Part shown: positions 35,417-44,053 of the stretch, one piece after another
Position numbering within the stretch: the stretch's first letter is position 1
Layout of the letters: every line of letters begins with the position of its first letter
Assembly: GCF_014931605.1 (NCBI RefSeq)
Contig: NZ_CP053382.1
Coordinates: forward strand, 124,001 to 188,000
Direction of reading: 5' to 3'
Origin: Halomonas sp. MCCC 1A13316
GTDB taxonomy: Bacteria; Pseudomonadota; Gammaproteobacteria; Pseudomonadales; Halomonadaceae
DNA length: 64,000 nucleotides
Notes under the pieces: generated by a model
Seen by the model: the letters and a program-made list of their open reading frames with translations, nothing else
Database searches by the model: none
Told to the model about the DNA's origin: nothing
Translations under genes and position numbers: made by a program

Positions 35417-36678
35417 CCCGTGCCATCGTGCTGGTACTCGACTCCTTCGGCATCGGCGGAGCGCCGGATGCGGTGGACTTCGGCGACGCCGGGGCCGACA
35501 CCCTGGGCCATATCGCCGCCGCCTGCGCCCGCGGGCAGTGCGATGGCGCTGAACGCCAGGGCTCGCTGGTGCTGCCCAACCTGGCGCGGCTGGGGCTGTT
35601 CCATGCCCACCGTGAGAGTAGCGGTGCCTGGGCCGAAGGCGTAACGCCGCCCAGCGAGGTGACCGGCGCCTATGGCCACGCCCGGGAAATTTCCTCGGGC
35701 AAGGACACCCCTTCCGGCCACTGGGAGATCTCCGGCGTGCCGGTGCGTTTCGACTGGGGCTACTTCTTCGATCTCGAGGACAGCTTCCCGCCCGAGCTGC
35801 TTCAGGCGCTCGAGCGTGAGGCTGGGCTGCCCGGCGTGCTGGGCAACTGCCACGCCTCGGGCACCGAGATCATCGCCCGGCTCGGTGAGGAGCACGTGGC
35901 CAGCGGCAAACCCATCGTCTATACCTCGGGCGACTCGGTGTTCCAGATCGCCGCCCACGAGGAGGCCTTCGGCCTGGAGCGGCTCTACGCCCTGTGCGAA
36001 ACCGCCCGGCACCTGCTCGAGCCGTACAATATCGGCCGGGTGATCGCACGGCCCTTCGTCGGTCGCAATGCCGACGACTTCGCCCGAACCGCCAACCGGC
36101 GCGACTACAGCGTCGAACCGCCCGCGCCCACGGTGCTGCAGAATCTCGAGAGCGACGGCGGCGAAGTGATCGCCATCGGCAAGATCGCCGACATCTATGC
36201 CCACTGCGGGGTGACGCGCACGGTCAAGGCCAGCGGCCACAATGCGCTGATGGACGCCACCCTGGCCGCGTTGGGCGAGGCCGGCGAGCGCTCGCTGGTG
36301 ATGACCAATTTCGTCGACTTCGACACCCTCTACGGCCACCGCCGCGACGTGGCCGGCTACGCCGCAGCACTCGAAGCCTTCGATGCGCGCCTGCCGGAGC
36401 TGCTGGCCAAACTGCGCGACGACGACCTGCTGATCCTCACCGCCGACCACGGCTGCGACCCCACCTGGCACGGCAGCGACCACACCCGCGAGCGGGTGCC
36501 GGTACTGGCAGTGGGCGCAGGGCTCGCGTCCGGCTCGCTCGGCGACCGCGACACCTTCGCCGATATCGGCCAGAGCCTGGCGGCCCATCTGGGCCTTGCG
36601 CCCATGGCCGACGGCACGAGCTTCCTTGCTTCTCCACTTCAACCCGGCCCTCTCCACCCCGACCCTCTCGCTGCATAG
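35413..36678 (+). CDS. deoB: Phosphopentomutase DeoB
   Basis: 421 residues. Moves phosphate between C1 and C5 of (deoxy)ribose. Alkaline-phosphatase-like metal ligands are visible: [26 protein letters not shown] with the phosphorylated threonine, [14 protein letters not shown] and [18 protein letters not shown]. The last 20 residues form a proline/leucine-rich tail (FNPGPLHP-like) that looks dispensable. Confidence 0.95.
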   Translation: MTRAIVLVLDSFGIGGAPDAVDFGDAGADTLGHIAAACARGQCDGAERQGSLVLPNLARLGLFHAHRESSGAWAEGVTPPSEVTGAYGHAREISSGKDTPSGHWEISGVPVRFDWGYFFDLEDSFPPELLQALEREAGLPGVLGNCHASGTEIIARLGEEHVASGKPIVYTSGDSVFQIAAHEEAFGLERLYALCETARHLLEPYNIGRVIARPFVGRNADDFARTANRRDYSVEPPAPTVLQNLESDGGEVIAIGKIADIYAHCGVTRTVKASGHNALMDATLAALGEAGERSLVMTNFVDFDTLYGHRRDVAGYAAALEAFDARLPELLAKLRDDDLLILTADHGCDPTWHGSDHTRERVPVLAVGAGLASGSLGDRDTFADIGQSLAAHLGLAPMADGTSFLASPLQPGPLHPDPLAA

Positions 36679-36688
36679 GAGCCTCGAC

Positions 36689-37417
36689 ATGGCGACTCCC
36701 CATATCCAGGGCGAACGCGGCATCTTCGCCGACACCGTGCTGATGCCCGGCGACCCGCTGCGGGCCAAGTACATCGCCGAGAACTTCCTCGAGGATGCGC
36801 GCGAGGTGAACAGCGTGCGCAACATGCTCGGCTTCACCGGCCGCTACCGCGGCCGCGAGATCTCGGTGATGGGCCATGGCATGGGCATTCCCTCGGTCTC
36901 CATCTACGCCAAGGAGTTGATCACCGACTATGGCGTGAAGCGGCTGATCCGGGTCGGTTCCTGCGGTGCAGTGCGCGATGACGTGGCGGTGCGCGACGTC
37001 GTGATCGGCCTGGGCGCGAGTACCGACTCGGCGGTCAATCGCACCCGCTTCATGGGCCACGACTTTGCTGCCATCGCCGACTTCGAGCTGACCCGCCATG
37101 CGGTGGATGCCGCTGCGGCCCAGGGCGTGTCGGTAAAAGTGGGCAACCTGTTTTCAGCGGACCTGTTCTACAACCCCCGGGCGGAGCTGTTCACGCTGAT
37201 GAAGCGCTACGGCATCGTCGGCGTGGAGATGGAGGCGGCGGGGCTCTACGGCGTAGCGGCGGAGTTCGGTGGTCGGGCGATGACCATCTGTACCGTCTCC
37301 GACCATATTCTCAAGGGCGAGTCGCTGCCCAGCGAAGCCCGCGAGCGCAGCTTCAACGAGATGGTCGAGGTGGCGCTGGAAGCGGTGCTGCGCGACGACG
37401 CGGCGGGGGCGGCATGA
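36689..37417 (+). CDS. deoD: Purine nucleoside phosphorylase DeoD
   Basis: 242 residues from ATG 36689 (TAGGAG upstream). Hexameric type: [39 protein letters not shown] and [12 protein letters not shown], and the catalytic aspartate in TVSDHI. Phosphorolysis of purine (deoxy)nucleosides; product sugar phosphates pass to DeoB and DeoC. Overlaps cdd by four bases. Confidence 0.95.
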   Translation: MATPHIQGERGIFADTVLMPGDPLRAKYIAENFLEDAREVNSVRNMLGFTGRYRGREISVMGHGMGIPSVSIYAKELITDYGVKRLIRVGSCGAVRDDVAVRDVVIGLGASTDSAVNRTRFMGHDFAAIADFELTRHAVDAAAAQGVSVKVGNLFSADLFYNPRAELFTLMKRYGIVGVEMEAAGLYGVAAEFGGRAMTICTVSDHILKGESLPSEARERSFNEMVEVALEAVLRDDAAGAA

Positions 37418-37842
37418 GCAACATCGATCCGGATACAGTTCCGGGCATAGACCCGAGCATTGTCGCCGCGCTGATCGCGGCGCGCGGCAACGCCTACGCG
37501 CCCTACTCTCGTCACCCGGTGGGCGCCATGGTCGAGAGCGAAAGCGGCGCGCGTTTCTTCGGCGCCAACGTCGAGGTTGCCCACTACAAGGGCTTGTGCG
37601 CCGAGGCGTCGGCCATTGCTGCCATGGTCAGCGCCGGCGAGCGTCGCCTGTACAGCGTCTACGTCATCGGCCCCGGCGAGCATCTCTGCTCGCCCTGCGG
37701 AGACTGTCGCCAGCGCATCCGCGAATTCGCCGACGAGAATACCCGCATCCAGGTACTCGACGCCGAGGGCAGCCTGCTCAAGCGCTATACGATCAACGAA
37801 CTGCTACCCGATGCCTTCGGGCCGGAGAATCTCAGCTACTGA
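37414..37842 (+). CDS. cdd: Cytidine deaminase
   Basis: 142 residues, the short tetrameric type. Zinc ligands and the catalytic glutamate appear in [11 protein letters not shown] and [11 protein letters not shown]; the substrate loop is [12 protein letters not shown]. Deaminates cytidine and deoxycytidine to feed the uridine/thymidine branch. Last gene of the deo operon, ending three bases from a convergent gene. Confidence 0.93.
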   Translation: MSNIDPDTVPGIDPSIVAALIAARGNAYAPYSRHPVGAMVESESGARFFGANVEVAHYKGLCAEASAIAAMVSAGERRLYSVYVIGPGEHLCSPCGDCRQRIREFADENTRIQVLDAEGSLLKRYTINELLPDAFGPENLSY

Positions 37843-37845
37843 AGT

Positions 37846-38097
37846 TCACGATACCTTGCTGTCAGGTGGCGATGATCCTCTATCCGCCAAATAGTGCCTC
37901 GATACCTGGGCACAGACCAAGAAGATGACCGCAAGGATGATAAAGAACAAGCTGCCCGAGACAAAGTCCCAACTGAGGGGATACTGATCGATGGCGACCA
38001 GATAGAACAGCCCGGCAGCCAAGGCAAAAATCACGACGATGGCTGCTGCCCAGAACAGAAAGTACAAGGCGATACCCAGCTTGTTGAGCATATCCAT
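37846..38097 (-). CDS. Small two-helix membrane protein, unknown
   Basis: 83 residues preceded by GAGGAG. Two membrane helices (about 10-35 and 45-65) and a short polar tail. It is convergent with cdd with three bases between stops. No family recognised; the good ribosome site and hydrophobic pattern support a real gene. Confidence 0.6.
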   Translation of the reverse strand: MDMLNKLGIALYFLFWAAAIVVIFALAAGLFYLVAIDQYPLSWDFVSGSLFFIILAVIFLVCAQVSRHYLADRGSSPPDSKVS

Positions 38098-38218
38098 CTC
38101 CTCATACGGCTCATGGATTCCCTATCAGGGTAGTCCATGTCTGTGACGTCTTTTTAGTAACTCTAGTAACAGTTTCCAAGTTCCTAAAGATGCGATATGA
38201 CGTTGCCATCGGCTTGGT

Positions 38219-38968
38219 TCACTCGCGCAGTTCGATACGCTCGAAGTGCGGCGTCAGTCGCCTGACCAGCCCGGCGAGCATGGCCCGCGGTGGGGCGTTC
38301 TCCACCGGCTGGCAGTAGGCCGGGTCGAGGCACTGACGGGTGCGCGCCACCTGGACGGCATAGCGGCGCACGCCGCAGTCGGCCAGGGTCAGGGCCAGGC
38401 GCTCCACGTCGGCCAGCTCGAAGTCGTGCCAGTGCACGGTGGTGCGGCATTCGAAGTCGACCCCGCTGTCGAGTAGCGTCGTCAGGCTCTGGCTGTTGCG
38501 CTGCCAGATGCCCGGCCGCCCGCAGATGCGGTCGAAGTCGCGCCCGCGCCCCTTCACGTCGAGCCCCACCCAGTCGAGACTCGGCAGCAGGCGCGAGAGT
38601 CGCGCCGGGTAGGGTCCGGCGGTATGCAAGCCGACTTTGAAGTCCATCGCCTTCACCTCGGCGACGGCGGCCGGCAGGGCATTGTGCAGGGTCGGCTCGC
38701 CGCCGCTGAAGACCACCGCCTCGAGCAGCCCCCGGCGCTCCTCGAGAAATTCCTGTACCGCCTGCCACTCGCGCTCGTCACCGCGCCGCGGCGGCATCAT
38801 ATGGCCGTTATGGCAGTAGCCGCAGCGCAGCGGACAGCCTTGCAGGAACACCACGCAGGCCAGGTGATCCGGATAGTCCAGGGTGGTCATCTGGGTCATG
38901 CCGGCAATGGGCAGGCGAATGCCGTCGACTGATGCAAGCAAGGACGAGTCGAGGTCGGTGGCGATCAT
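38219..38968 (-). CDS. nrdG: Anaerobic ribonucleotide reductase activase NrdG (copy 1)
   Basis: 249 residues. Radical SAM enzyme with CX3CX2C at Cys45, Cys49 and Cys52 (GCPLRCGYC) and the SAM-binding FSGGEPTLH. It generates the glycyl radical on the NrdD complex. It is downstream of nrdD and the glycyl-radical mini-gene on the same strand. A close paralogue (about 33 differences over some 235 aligned residues by hand count) lies at 43272-44024; this copy has CHNGHM after the cluster motif where the other has CDNSQR. Confidence 0.9.
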   Translation of the reverse strand: MIATDLDSSLLASVDGIRLPIAGMTQMTTLDYPDHLACVVFLQGCPLRCGYCHNGHMMPPRRGDEREWQAVQEFLEERRGLLEAVVFSGGEPTLHNALPAAVAEVKAMDFKVGLHTAGPYPARLSRLLPSLDWVGLDVKGRGRDFDRICGRPGIWQRNSQSLTTLLDSGVDFECRTTVHWHDFELADVERLALTLADCGVRRYAVQVARTRQCLDPAYCQPVENAPPRAMLAGLVRRLTPHFERIELRE

Positions 38969-38986
38969 AAGAAACTCCTTACCAGG

Positions 38987-39058
38987 CTGAGGGGCTCTTT
39001 CACCTAGCTGAGGGCTCTTTCACCTAGCTGAGGGGCTCTTTCACCTAGCTGAGGGCTC
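38987..39058. repeat. Tandem repeat of 20-21 bp between nrdG and the NrdD mini-gene
   Basis: Unit CTGAGGGGCTCTTTCACCTAG occurs at 38987-39007 and 39028-39048, with a one-base-shorter copy at 39008-39027 and a partial copy at 39049-39058. No coding potential is apparent. It is too short and regular for CRISPR; it may be a slippage-prone leader or a protein or RNA binding array before nrdG. Confidence 0.8.
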
Positions 39059-39060
39059 GT

Positions 39061-39079
39061 GCCGGGCACGAAGCCCGGC
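39061..39079. repeat. Hairpin after the NrdD mini-gene
   Basis: Perfect 7-bp stem GCCGGGC/GCCCGGC with a five-base loop, 22 bases past the stop of the glycyl-radical mini-gene. No T-run, so possibly an RNA stabilising or processing stem. Confidence 0.5.
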
Positions 39080-39100
39080 AGCGTCAGGCAGTGGCATGTC

Positions 39101-39262
39101 TCAGGACGTCAGGGCGGCCCGCTCGGTGAAGTGGCGACGCTCGCGATGCTCGGCGCGCTTGCCGACGTTGAACTGGCTGACCGGGCGGTGGTAGCCCATT
39201 ACGCGGGTCCACACCTCGCAGCGCTGGCGTTGTTCGGTGGGCAGGGTCTCGATGTTTGTCAT
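39101..39262 (-). CDS. Separate glycyl-radical C-terminal domain of anaerobic ribonucleotide reductase
   Basis: 53 residues starting MTNIETLPTEQRQRCEV, with AAGGAG seven bases before the ATG. The segment CEVWTRVMGYHR (Cys15 to Arg26) and FNVGKRAEHRERRHF match the extreme C-terminus of class III NrdD proteins, where RVxGY holds the radical-bearing glycine; here that is Gly23. The nrdD gene upstream ends just before this region. Together they cover a full NrdD, so the enzyme seems to be built from two chains with NrdG installing the radical on this small one. A 58-base gap, with a small stem at 39290-39306, argues against a frameshift. Confidence 0.85.
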   Translation of the reverse strand: MTNIETLPTEQRQRCEVWTRVMGYHRPVSQFNVGKRAEHRERRHFTERAALTS

Positions 39263-39320
39263 GGGTTGGCTCCTTGCGGTGGTTTAAATGCTGTGTGAAG
39301 CACAGCGGTTGAGAATGCGC

Positions 39321-41051
39321 TCAGGCCGGACTGGCCGCGGCGCGTCTTGCCAGCAGTGCCTCGTCGCACTTGGGGCAGAACTCGTGTTCGCCGGCCAGGT
39401 AACCGTGCACCGGGCAGATCGAGAAGGTCGGCGTTACGGTGATGTAGGGCAGGCGAAAGCGTGACAGCGCAGTGTGCACCAGCTTGCGGCAGGCGGTGGC
39501 GCTGGAGAGCCGCTCGCGCATGTAGAGGTGCAGCACGGTGCCGCCGGTGTAGCGGGTCTGCAGCGGGTCCTGGTGAATCAGGGCCTCGAAGGGATCATCG
39601 GTGTGCCCCACCGGCAGCTGGCTGGAGTTGGTGTAGTAGGGCGCCTCCGGCGTACCGGCCTGAAGGATGCCGGGGTAACGCTCGGCGTCGGTGCGGGCGA
39701 AGCGGTAGGTGGTGCCCTCCGCCGGGGTCGCCTCCAGGTTGTAGAGGTGACCGGTCTCGGCCTGGAACTCCTGCATTCTGGCGCGTACATGGTCGAGCAC
39801 TTCCAGGGCGAGCTGGCGCCCCTCCGGGGTGGTGATGTCGTAGCGATCGTCGGTGAAGTTGCGCACCATCTCGTTGAACCCGTTCACGCCCAGCGTCGAG
39901 AAGTGATTGCGCAGGGTGCCGAGGTAGCGCTGGGTGTAGGGGTAGAGCCCCTCGTCCATCCACTGCTGGATACACCCACGCTTGAGCTCCAGGCTGTCGC
40001 GGGCCAGTGCCAGCAGCCGGTCCAGCTCTTCGAGCAGCCCCGCCCGGTCGCCGGCGAAGCGATGGCCCAGCCGCGCGCAGTTGAGCGTCACCACGCCCAG
40101 CGAGCCGGTCTGCTCGGCGCTGCCGAACAGGCCGTTGCCGCGCCTGAGCAGTTCGGAGAGGTCGAGCTGCAGGCGGCAGCACATGGAGCGCACCATGTGC
40201 GGCTCCAGGTCCGAGTTGAGGAAGTTCTGGAAGTAGGGCAGGCCGTACTTGGCGGTCAGCGCGAACAGCCGCTCGGCGTTGTCGCTCTCCCAGTCGAAAT
40301 CCGGGGTGATGTTGTAGGTGGGGATGGGGAAGGTGAACACCCGTCCCTGGCGGTCGCCGGCCTCCATCACCTCCAGGTAGGCGCGGTTGATCAGATCCAT
40401 CTCGGCTTGCAGCTCGCCGTAGGTGAACGGCAGCTCCTTGCCGCCGACGATCGGCACCTGGTCGCGCAGGTCCGCCGAGCACACCCAATCGAAGGTGAGG
40501 TTGGTGAAGGGCGTCTGGTTGCCCCAGCGCGATGGCACGTTGAGGTTGTAGATGAACTCCTGGATCGCCTGCTTCACCGCAGGATAGTCGAGGGCGTCCT
40601 TGCGCACGTAGGGGGCCAGGTAGGTATCGAAGGAGCTGAAGGCCTGGGCGCCGGCCCACTCGTTCTGCAGCGTGCCGAGGAAGTTGACCATCTGCCCAAG
40701 CGCGCTGGAGAGGTGGCGCGGCGGGTCGCTCTCGGCGCGTCCCGGTACGCCGTTGAAGCCCTCGATCAGCAGCTGGCGCAACGACCAACCGGCACAGTAG
40801 CCGCACAGCATGTCGAGGTCATGGATGTGCAGGTCGCCTTCGCGGTGGGCCGCGCCGACTTCGGCCGGATAGACCTCGTCGAGCCAGTAGTTGGCGATCA
40901 GCTTGCCCGAGACGTTGAGGATCAGACCACCCAGGGAGTAGCCCTGGTTGGCGTTGGCGTGCACGCGCCAGTCGGCGCGTTCGAGGTATTCGTTGACGGT
41001 CGAGGCGACGTCGATGCGGCGCGGGCCGGCCTGGCGAATGGGGGCGTTCAC
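39321..41051 (-). CDS. nrdD: Class III anaerobic ribonucleotide reductase, catalytic chain lacking the glycyl-radical end
   Basis: 576 residues from GTG 41051, which has AGGGAGA upstream and lies below an NrdR box; the ATG at 41231 would run through that promoter. It starts directly with the ten-stranded barrel and has no ATP-cone. Visible: HIHDLDMLCGYCAGW, SRWGNQTPFTNLTFDW, the active-site region SMCCRLQLD and YYTNSSQLPVG. The C-terminus has three zinc-site cysteines (Cys546, Cys559, Cys562) and then ends, without the RVxGY radical motif. That motif is in the mini-gene at 39101-39262. Reduces ribonucleotides to deoxy forms under strict anaerobiosis. Confidence 0.9.
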   Translation of the reverse strand: MNAPIRQAGPRRIDVASTVNEYLERADWRVHANANQGYSLGGLILNVSGKLIANYWLDEVYPAEVGAAHREGDLHIHDLDMLCGYCAGWSLRQLLIEGFNGVPGRAESDPPRHLSSALGQMVNFLGTLQNEWAGAQAFSSFDTYLAPYVRKDALDYPAVKQAIQEFIYNLNVPSRWGNQTPFTNLTFDWVCSADLRDQVPIVGGKELPFTYGELQAEMDLINRAYLEVMEAGDRQGRVFTFPIPTYNITPDFDWESDNAERLFALTAKYGLPYFQNFLNSDLEPHMVRSMCCRLQLDLSELLRRGNGLFGSAEQTGSLGVVTLNCARLGHRFAGDRAGLLEELDRLLALARDSLELKRGCIQQWMDEGLYPYTQRYLGTLRNHFSTLGVNGFNEMVRNFTDDRYDITTPEGRQLALEVLDHVRARMQEFQAETGHLYNLEATPAEGTTYRFARTDAERYPGILQAGTPEAPYYTNSSQLPVGHTDDPFEALIHQDPLQTRYTGGTVLHLYMRERLSSATACRKLVHTALSRFRLPYITVTPTFSICPVHGYLAGEHEFCPKCDEALLARRAAASPA

Positions 41052-41090
41052 CGTTATCTCCCTATATGTGCTGCTGTTTAGTGTTTCTAT

Positions 41091-41106
41091 ACACAACATA
41101 TGGTGT
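41091..41106. promoter_or_regulatory. NrdR box upstream of nrdD
   Basis: ACACAACATATGGTGT matches 14 of 16 positions of the NrdR box (ACACWATATATWGTGT). It lies 40 bases upstream of the GTG start. NrdR is a dATP-sensing repressor of ribonucleotide reductase genes. Only one box is convincing; NrdR usually uses two. Confidence 0.8.
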
Positions 41107-41138
41107 GTGCAGGCTAGTGCCTTCGACAGCGAGAGGGA

Positions 41139-41152
41139 ATGACCCAGATCAG
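41139..41152. promoter_or_regulatory. Weak FNR/ANR-like box before nrdD
   Basis: On the minus strand CTGAT-CTGG-GTCAT, a degenerate FNR-type palindrome. At -41.5 it would put the transcription start near 41104, inside the NrdR box: a sensible activator/repressor arrangement, but the match is poor. Confidence 0.35.
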
Positions 41153-41304
41153 AAAACGGCGAATTGCCGGTATCGCTAACGACGAGCCCCGCCACAGGGC
41201 GGGACTCGAAGACGGCCGGTAAGGCGTTCATTGCGAGCAGCGTCGAATAAGGTGATTTGGGCTTCCGATAGGTCGGTTAGCCGTTGCTAGCCGTCAGTAG
41301 TTCC

Positions 41305-41904
41305 CTAGTGGCCATGCCCATTGATACTTGTGATGACGTTATGTACGTCCTCGAGATAGTGAACATACTGTACGTACTGTTTGACGAACTCCCGGCCTTG
41401 CTCGGTGCTGTTGTCTGCTTGGCGTTTCGCCGCGAGGGTCGCTTCGAAGGCGGAGCGAGCATCGTGCTCGAACTTCTCTACGATACGCGCCAGGAAGGCG
41501 TCGATACTTCCCTCCTCGAGCGCACTGTCGGCGGCCTGAATTGCCGGGTCGATCTCTCCGGCCGGCTTGATCCCGGTGAAGGGGGCTCCCTCAGAAGCAC
41601 GATGAATTTCCACCAGTTCGGAGAAGAGCTGTCGGTCGGCCAGTTCACGGGCACTTCCGCCCTTGCGACGCACTTCCAGGACCTTGTCGAAGATGGCCTT
41701 GACCTGGGCCTCGTCCTCGGCAGGAACCCATTTCAGGATCGGGGTGACATCACCCGACTCGAGCGCAGTTCTGGCTTCAGAGATGACCGGACCGTCGAGG
41801 GCATCGCAGTGGGCCATTGCGGGGGCAGCAAGGGCCAGGGTCAAGACGGAGGAAGTGGCAAGGGCGAGCAGCGTCTTACGCAGGGGTAGGCGAAGGTAGG
41901 TCAT
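41305..41904 (-). CDS. DUF6448 family secreted protein
   Basis: 199 residues from ATG 41904 (AAGGAG upstream), with a signal peptide to about residue 31 (APAMAHCD). The mature protein is helical with the family pattern HCDALDGPVISEARTALESGD, DEAQVKAIFDKVLEVR and GAPFTGIKPAGEIDPAI. Function unknown. A GC-rich stem CCCGCC/GGCGGG (41188-41203) downstream may end its transcript before the nrdD promoter. Confidence 0.75.
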   Translation of the reverse strand: MTYLRLPLRKTLLALATSSVLTLALAAPAMAHCDALDGPVISEARTALESGDVTPILKWVPAEDEAQVKAIFDKVLEVRRKGGSARELADRQLFSELVEIHRASEGAPFTGIKPAGEIDPAIQAADSALEEGSIDAFLARIVEKFEHDARSAFEATLAAKRQADNSTEQGREFVKQYVQYVHYLEDVHNVITSINGHGH

Positions 41905-42107
41905 GATGGGTCTCCTTGGTTCAAGGGTTACAGCCGGTTGTGTGCTTCGGCTGTCCTTCATGCTACGGAGTCGGGGGATTCGAATCGTTCGCCAAGGCGA
42001 TCTCGAACGCTTTCAAGAAAACGAAAAGAATTGCTGAAATCAAATACTTGTGGGTTCTGTTCTGTGGCGGCAAGAAGTCGTACTTCCTCTATTGCCGGTC
42101 GGTCCGG

Positions 42108-43253
42108 TCACTCGCCGTCAGCAGCCAATTGTCGTGCACGATATTCGCGCGGCGTCATGCCTGTCGCTCTCTTGAATGCCGTATTGAAGACCGACTTCGA
42201 GTTGAAGCCGGAGTCGTACATGACTTGTAGTATGGTCTGGTGGGTGTCGGCAGTCAGGCGCCTGCGCGCCTCGGCGATACGGTAATCGCTGACGAATTCG
42301 AAGAAGTTCTTCCCCAACCCCTGGTTGATGGCGCGTGACAGTTCCCGTGTGGGCACATTGAGCTGTCGAGATAGCTGTTGAACGGTCAGATTGGCGTCGA
42401 GGTAGGGTGAGGTGCGCTGCATATGATCCTTGAGCCTCATCAGCAGGTCGGCATTGGCCAGCTGGTCCGTTGTCATTTCCTTGCCGCTGGTTAGCAAGCG
42501 GGACTCTTCAGCACTGAGGCCCGAGAACACTATGGGCTGTCGCAGGGCGTGAAGGAGCAAATAGTTGATGAACAGAAAGCCCGTTACCCCGCCCACTATC
42601 GATACCCACCATACGCTGGCGCTGCTCTTGAACACGTGCGCCGAAAGACAATAGACCAAGCTGATACTCCAGACGGCTGTATAGCCCAGCAACAGAGCAC
42701 GTAGCCAAGCCAGCTGCTTGTTCTCGATGTTGGAGAATATTTGCATCACGCCTGTGCCAAAAGCCGTGATTTCGCGAATAGTGGCAATCAGATATCCGAG
42801 AAAGACCAGATGGATCGCTACTGCTAGGAGCGGTGAGGTCAATATTCCCGGATGATCGCGCTCCATCAGGATCTGACGCTTCAGTTCGTCCGGTTGAAGG
42901 TAGTACCCGACCAGGAAGATGGCACCGACGATCCAGAACAGAAGGGTATGGATCCAGTGCCCTGGAGTCAGGCGAAAGTCCTGATACATCAGAGATTTTG
43001 CATAAAGGAACAGCAGGCCCGCTTGCAGCAGGCCGATCAGTGTGCCCAGATAGGCCAGGTTGAGGAAACGCTGCGCCAGCCCCGTGCTGTAAAAGAAGAC
43101 TTCGGCCAAGCCTGCAGCAAAGGCAAGCACTGTCGCCATCAGCAGGCGGTTGCTCAGTAAATGGCTGTTTTCAGGCGTTAGCAGGAAGCCGGCGAGCACG
43201 AGCGATTGCAGGATACTGGTCATTAGCAGGATGTCGGCCACGCTCAAGTACAT
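42108..43253 (-). CDS. AraC-family regulator with N-terminal membrane domain
   Basis: 381 residues: six or seven membrane segments (about 5-235) followed by a cytoplasmic linker and a C-terminal AraC/XylS DNA-binding domain (about 275-375; LTVQQLSRQLNVPTRELSRAIN; YDSGFNSKSVFNTAFKRATGMTPREYR). Such proteins sense signals in or across the membrane. It starts 18 bases after the end of nrdG copy 2 on the same strand, so it may be the last gene of ubiU-ubiV-nrdG2. Target unknown. Confidence 0.82.
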   Translation of the reverse strand: MYLSVADILLMTSILQSLVLAGFLLTPENSHLLSNRLLMATVLAFAAGLAEVFFYSTGLAQRFLNLAYLGTLIGLLQAGLLFLYAKSLMYQDFRLTPGHWIHTLLFWIVGAIFLVGYYLQPDELKRQILMERDHPGILTSPLLAVAIHLVFLGYLIATIREITAFGTGVMQIFSNIENKQLAWLRALLLGYTAVWSISLVYCLSAHVFKSSASVWWVSIVGGVTGFLFINYLLLHALRQPIVFSGLSAEESRLLTSGKEMTTDQLANADLLMRLKDHMQRTSPYLDANLTVQQLSRQLNVPTRELSRAINQGLGKNFFEFVSDYRIAEARRRLTADTHQTILQVMYDSGFNSKSVFNTAFKRATGMTPREYRARQLAADGE

Positions 43254-43271
43254 TGTGTCACTCCGGCCAGC

Positions 43272-44024
43272 CTACTCGCGCAGCTCGATGCGTTCGAAGT
43301 TGGGCGCCAGGCGCTTGACCAGCCCGGCGAGCATGGCCCGAGGCGGGGCGCCTGGGACCGGCTGGCAGTAGGTCGGGTCGAGGCAGTCGAGGGTACGGGC
43401 CACCTGGATGGCGTAGCGGCGCACGCCGCAGTCGGCCAGGGTCAGTGCCAGACGCTCCACGTCGGCCAGATCAAAGTCGCGCCAATGGACGGTGGTACGG
43501 CACTCGAAGTTGACGCCGCTTTCGAGCAGCGCTATCAGACTCTGGCTGTTGCGCTGCCAGATACCCGACCGCCCGCAGATACGATCGAAGTCGCGCCCGC
43601 GCCCCTTTACGTCGAGCCCCACCCAGTCGAGGTGCGTCAGCAAGCTTGAAAGTCGTGCGGGGTAGGGGCCGGCGGTGTGCAAGCCCACCTTGAAGCCCAT
43701 TGCCTTAACCTCACGAATGGCGATTGGCAGAGCATTGTGCAGCGTTGGCTCCCCGCCGCTGAAGATGACCGCCTCGAGTAGCCCCCGGCGCTCCTCGAGA
43801 AACTCCCGTACCGCCTGCCATTCGCACTCGGCGCCGCGTCGCGGTGGCATCCGCTGGCTATTGTCGCAGTAACCGCAGCGCAGCGGGCAGCCCTGCAGGA
43901 ACACTACGCAGGCCAGGTGATCCGGATAGTCCAGGGTGGTCAACTGGGTCATGCCCGCCACCGGCAGGCGGATGCCGTCCAACGATATGGATATCGGGAT
44001 CTCATCCGTGGCGATCAGGTTCAT
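43272..44024 (-). CDS. nrdG: Second NrdG-like radical SAM activase (copy 2)
   Basis: 250 residues, a near-duplicate of the NrdG at 38219-38968 with the same CX3CX2C motif (Cys46, Cys50, Cys53) and FSGGEPTLH. Differences cluster at the N-terminus and just after the cluster motif. It lies 29 bases downstream of ubiV in the same direction, so it is likely transcribed with ubiUV and not with nrdD. It could activate NrdD under other conditions or act on another glycyl-radical protein. Confidence 0.85.
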   Translation of the reverse strand: MNLIATDEIPISISLDGIRLPVAGMTQLTTLDYPDHLACVVFLQGCPLRCGYCDNSQRMPPRRGAECEWQAVREFLEERRGLLEAVIFSGGEPTLHNALPIAIREVKAMGFKVGLHTAGPYPARLSSLLTHLDWVGLDVKGRGRDFDRICGRSGIWQRNSQSLIALLESGVNFECRTTVHWRDFDLADVERLALTLADCGVRRYAIQVARTLDCLDPTYCQPVPGAPPRAMLAGLVKRLAPNFERIELRE

Positions 44025-44053
44025 GGCGACCTCCGGAGGTGGCTGGGAAGCAG

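Noticed and set aside
38987..39058. CRISPR array
   Set aside because: Units are 20-21 bp and abut without spacers; no cas genes are nearby.
39262..39321. The NrdD split as a simple frameshift or sequencing error
   Set aside because: There is a 58-base gap, a clean stop after a divergent tail, and a perfect ribosome site before the second start; one missing or extra base cannot join the two frames sensibly.
41057..41072. Second NrdR box
   Set aside because: Only about half of the positions match, the spacing to the good box is 34 bp and not about three helical turns, and it coincides with the nrdD ribosome site.
39474..41081. 535-residue plus-strand frame opposite nrdD
   Set aside because: Antisense shadow; the nrdD motifs on the minus strand are unambiguous.
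41052..41231. Upstream ATG 41231 as the start of nrdD
   Set aside because: It would translate through the NrdR box; the extra residues have no homology pattern, while GTG 41051 has a good ribosome site and opens the normal NrdD barrel.
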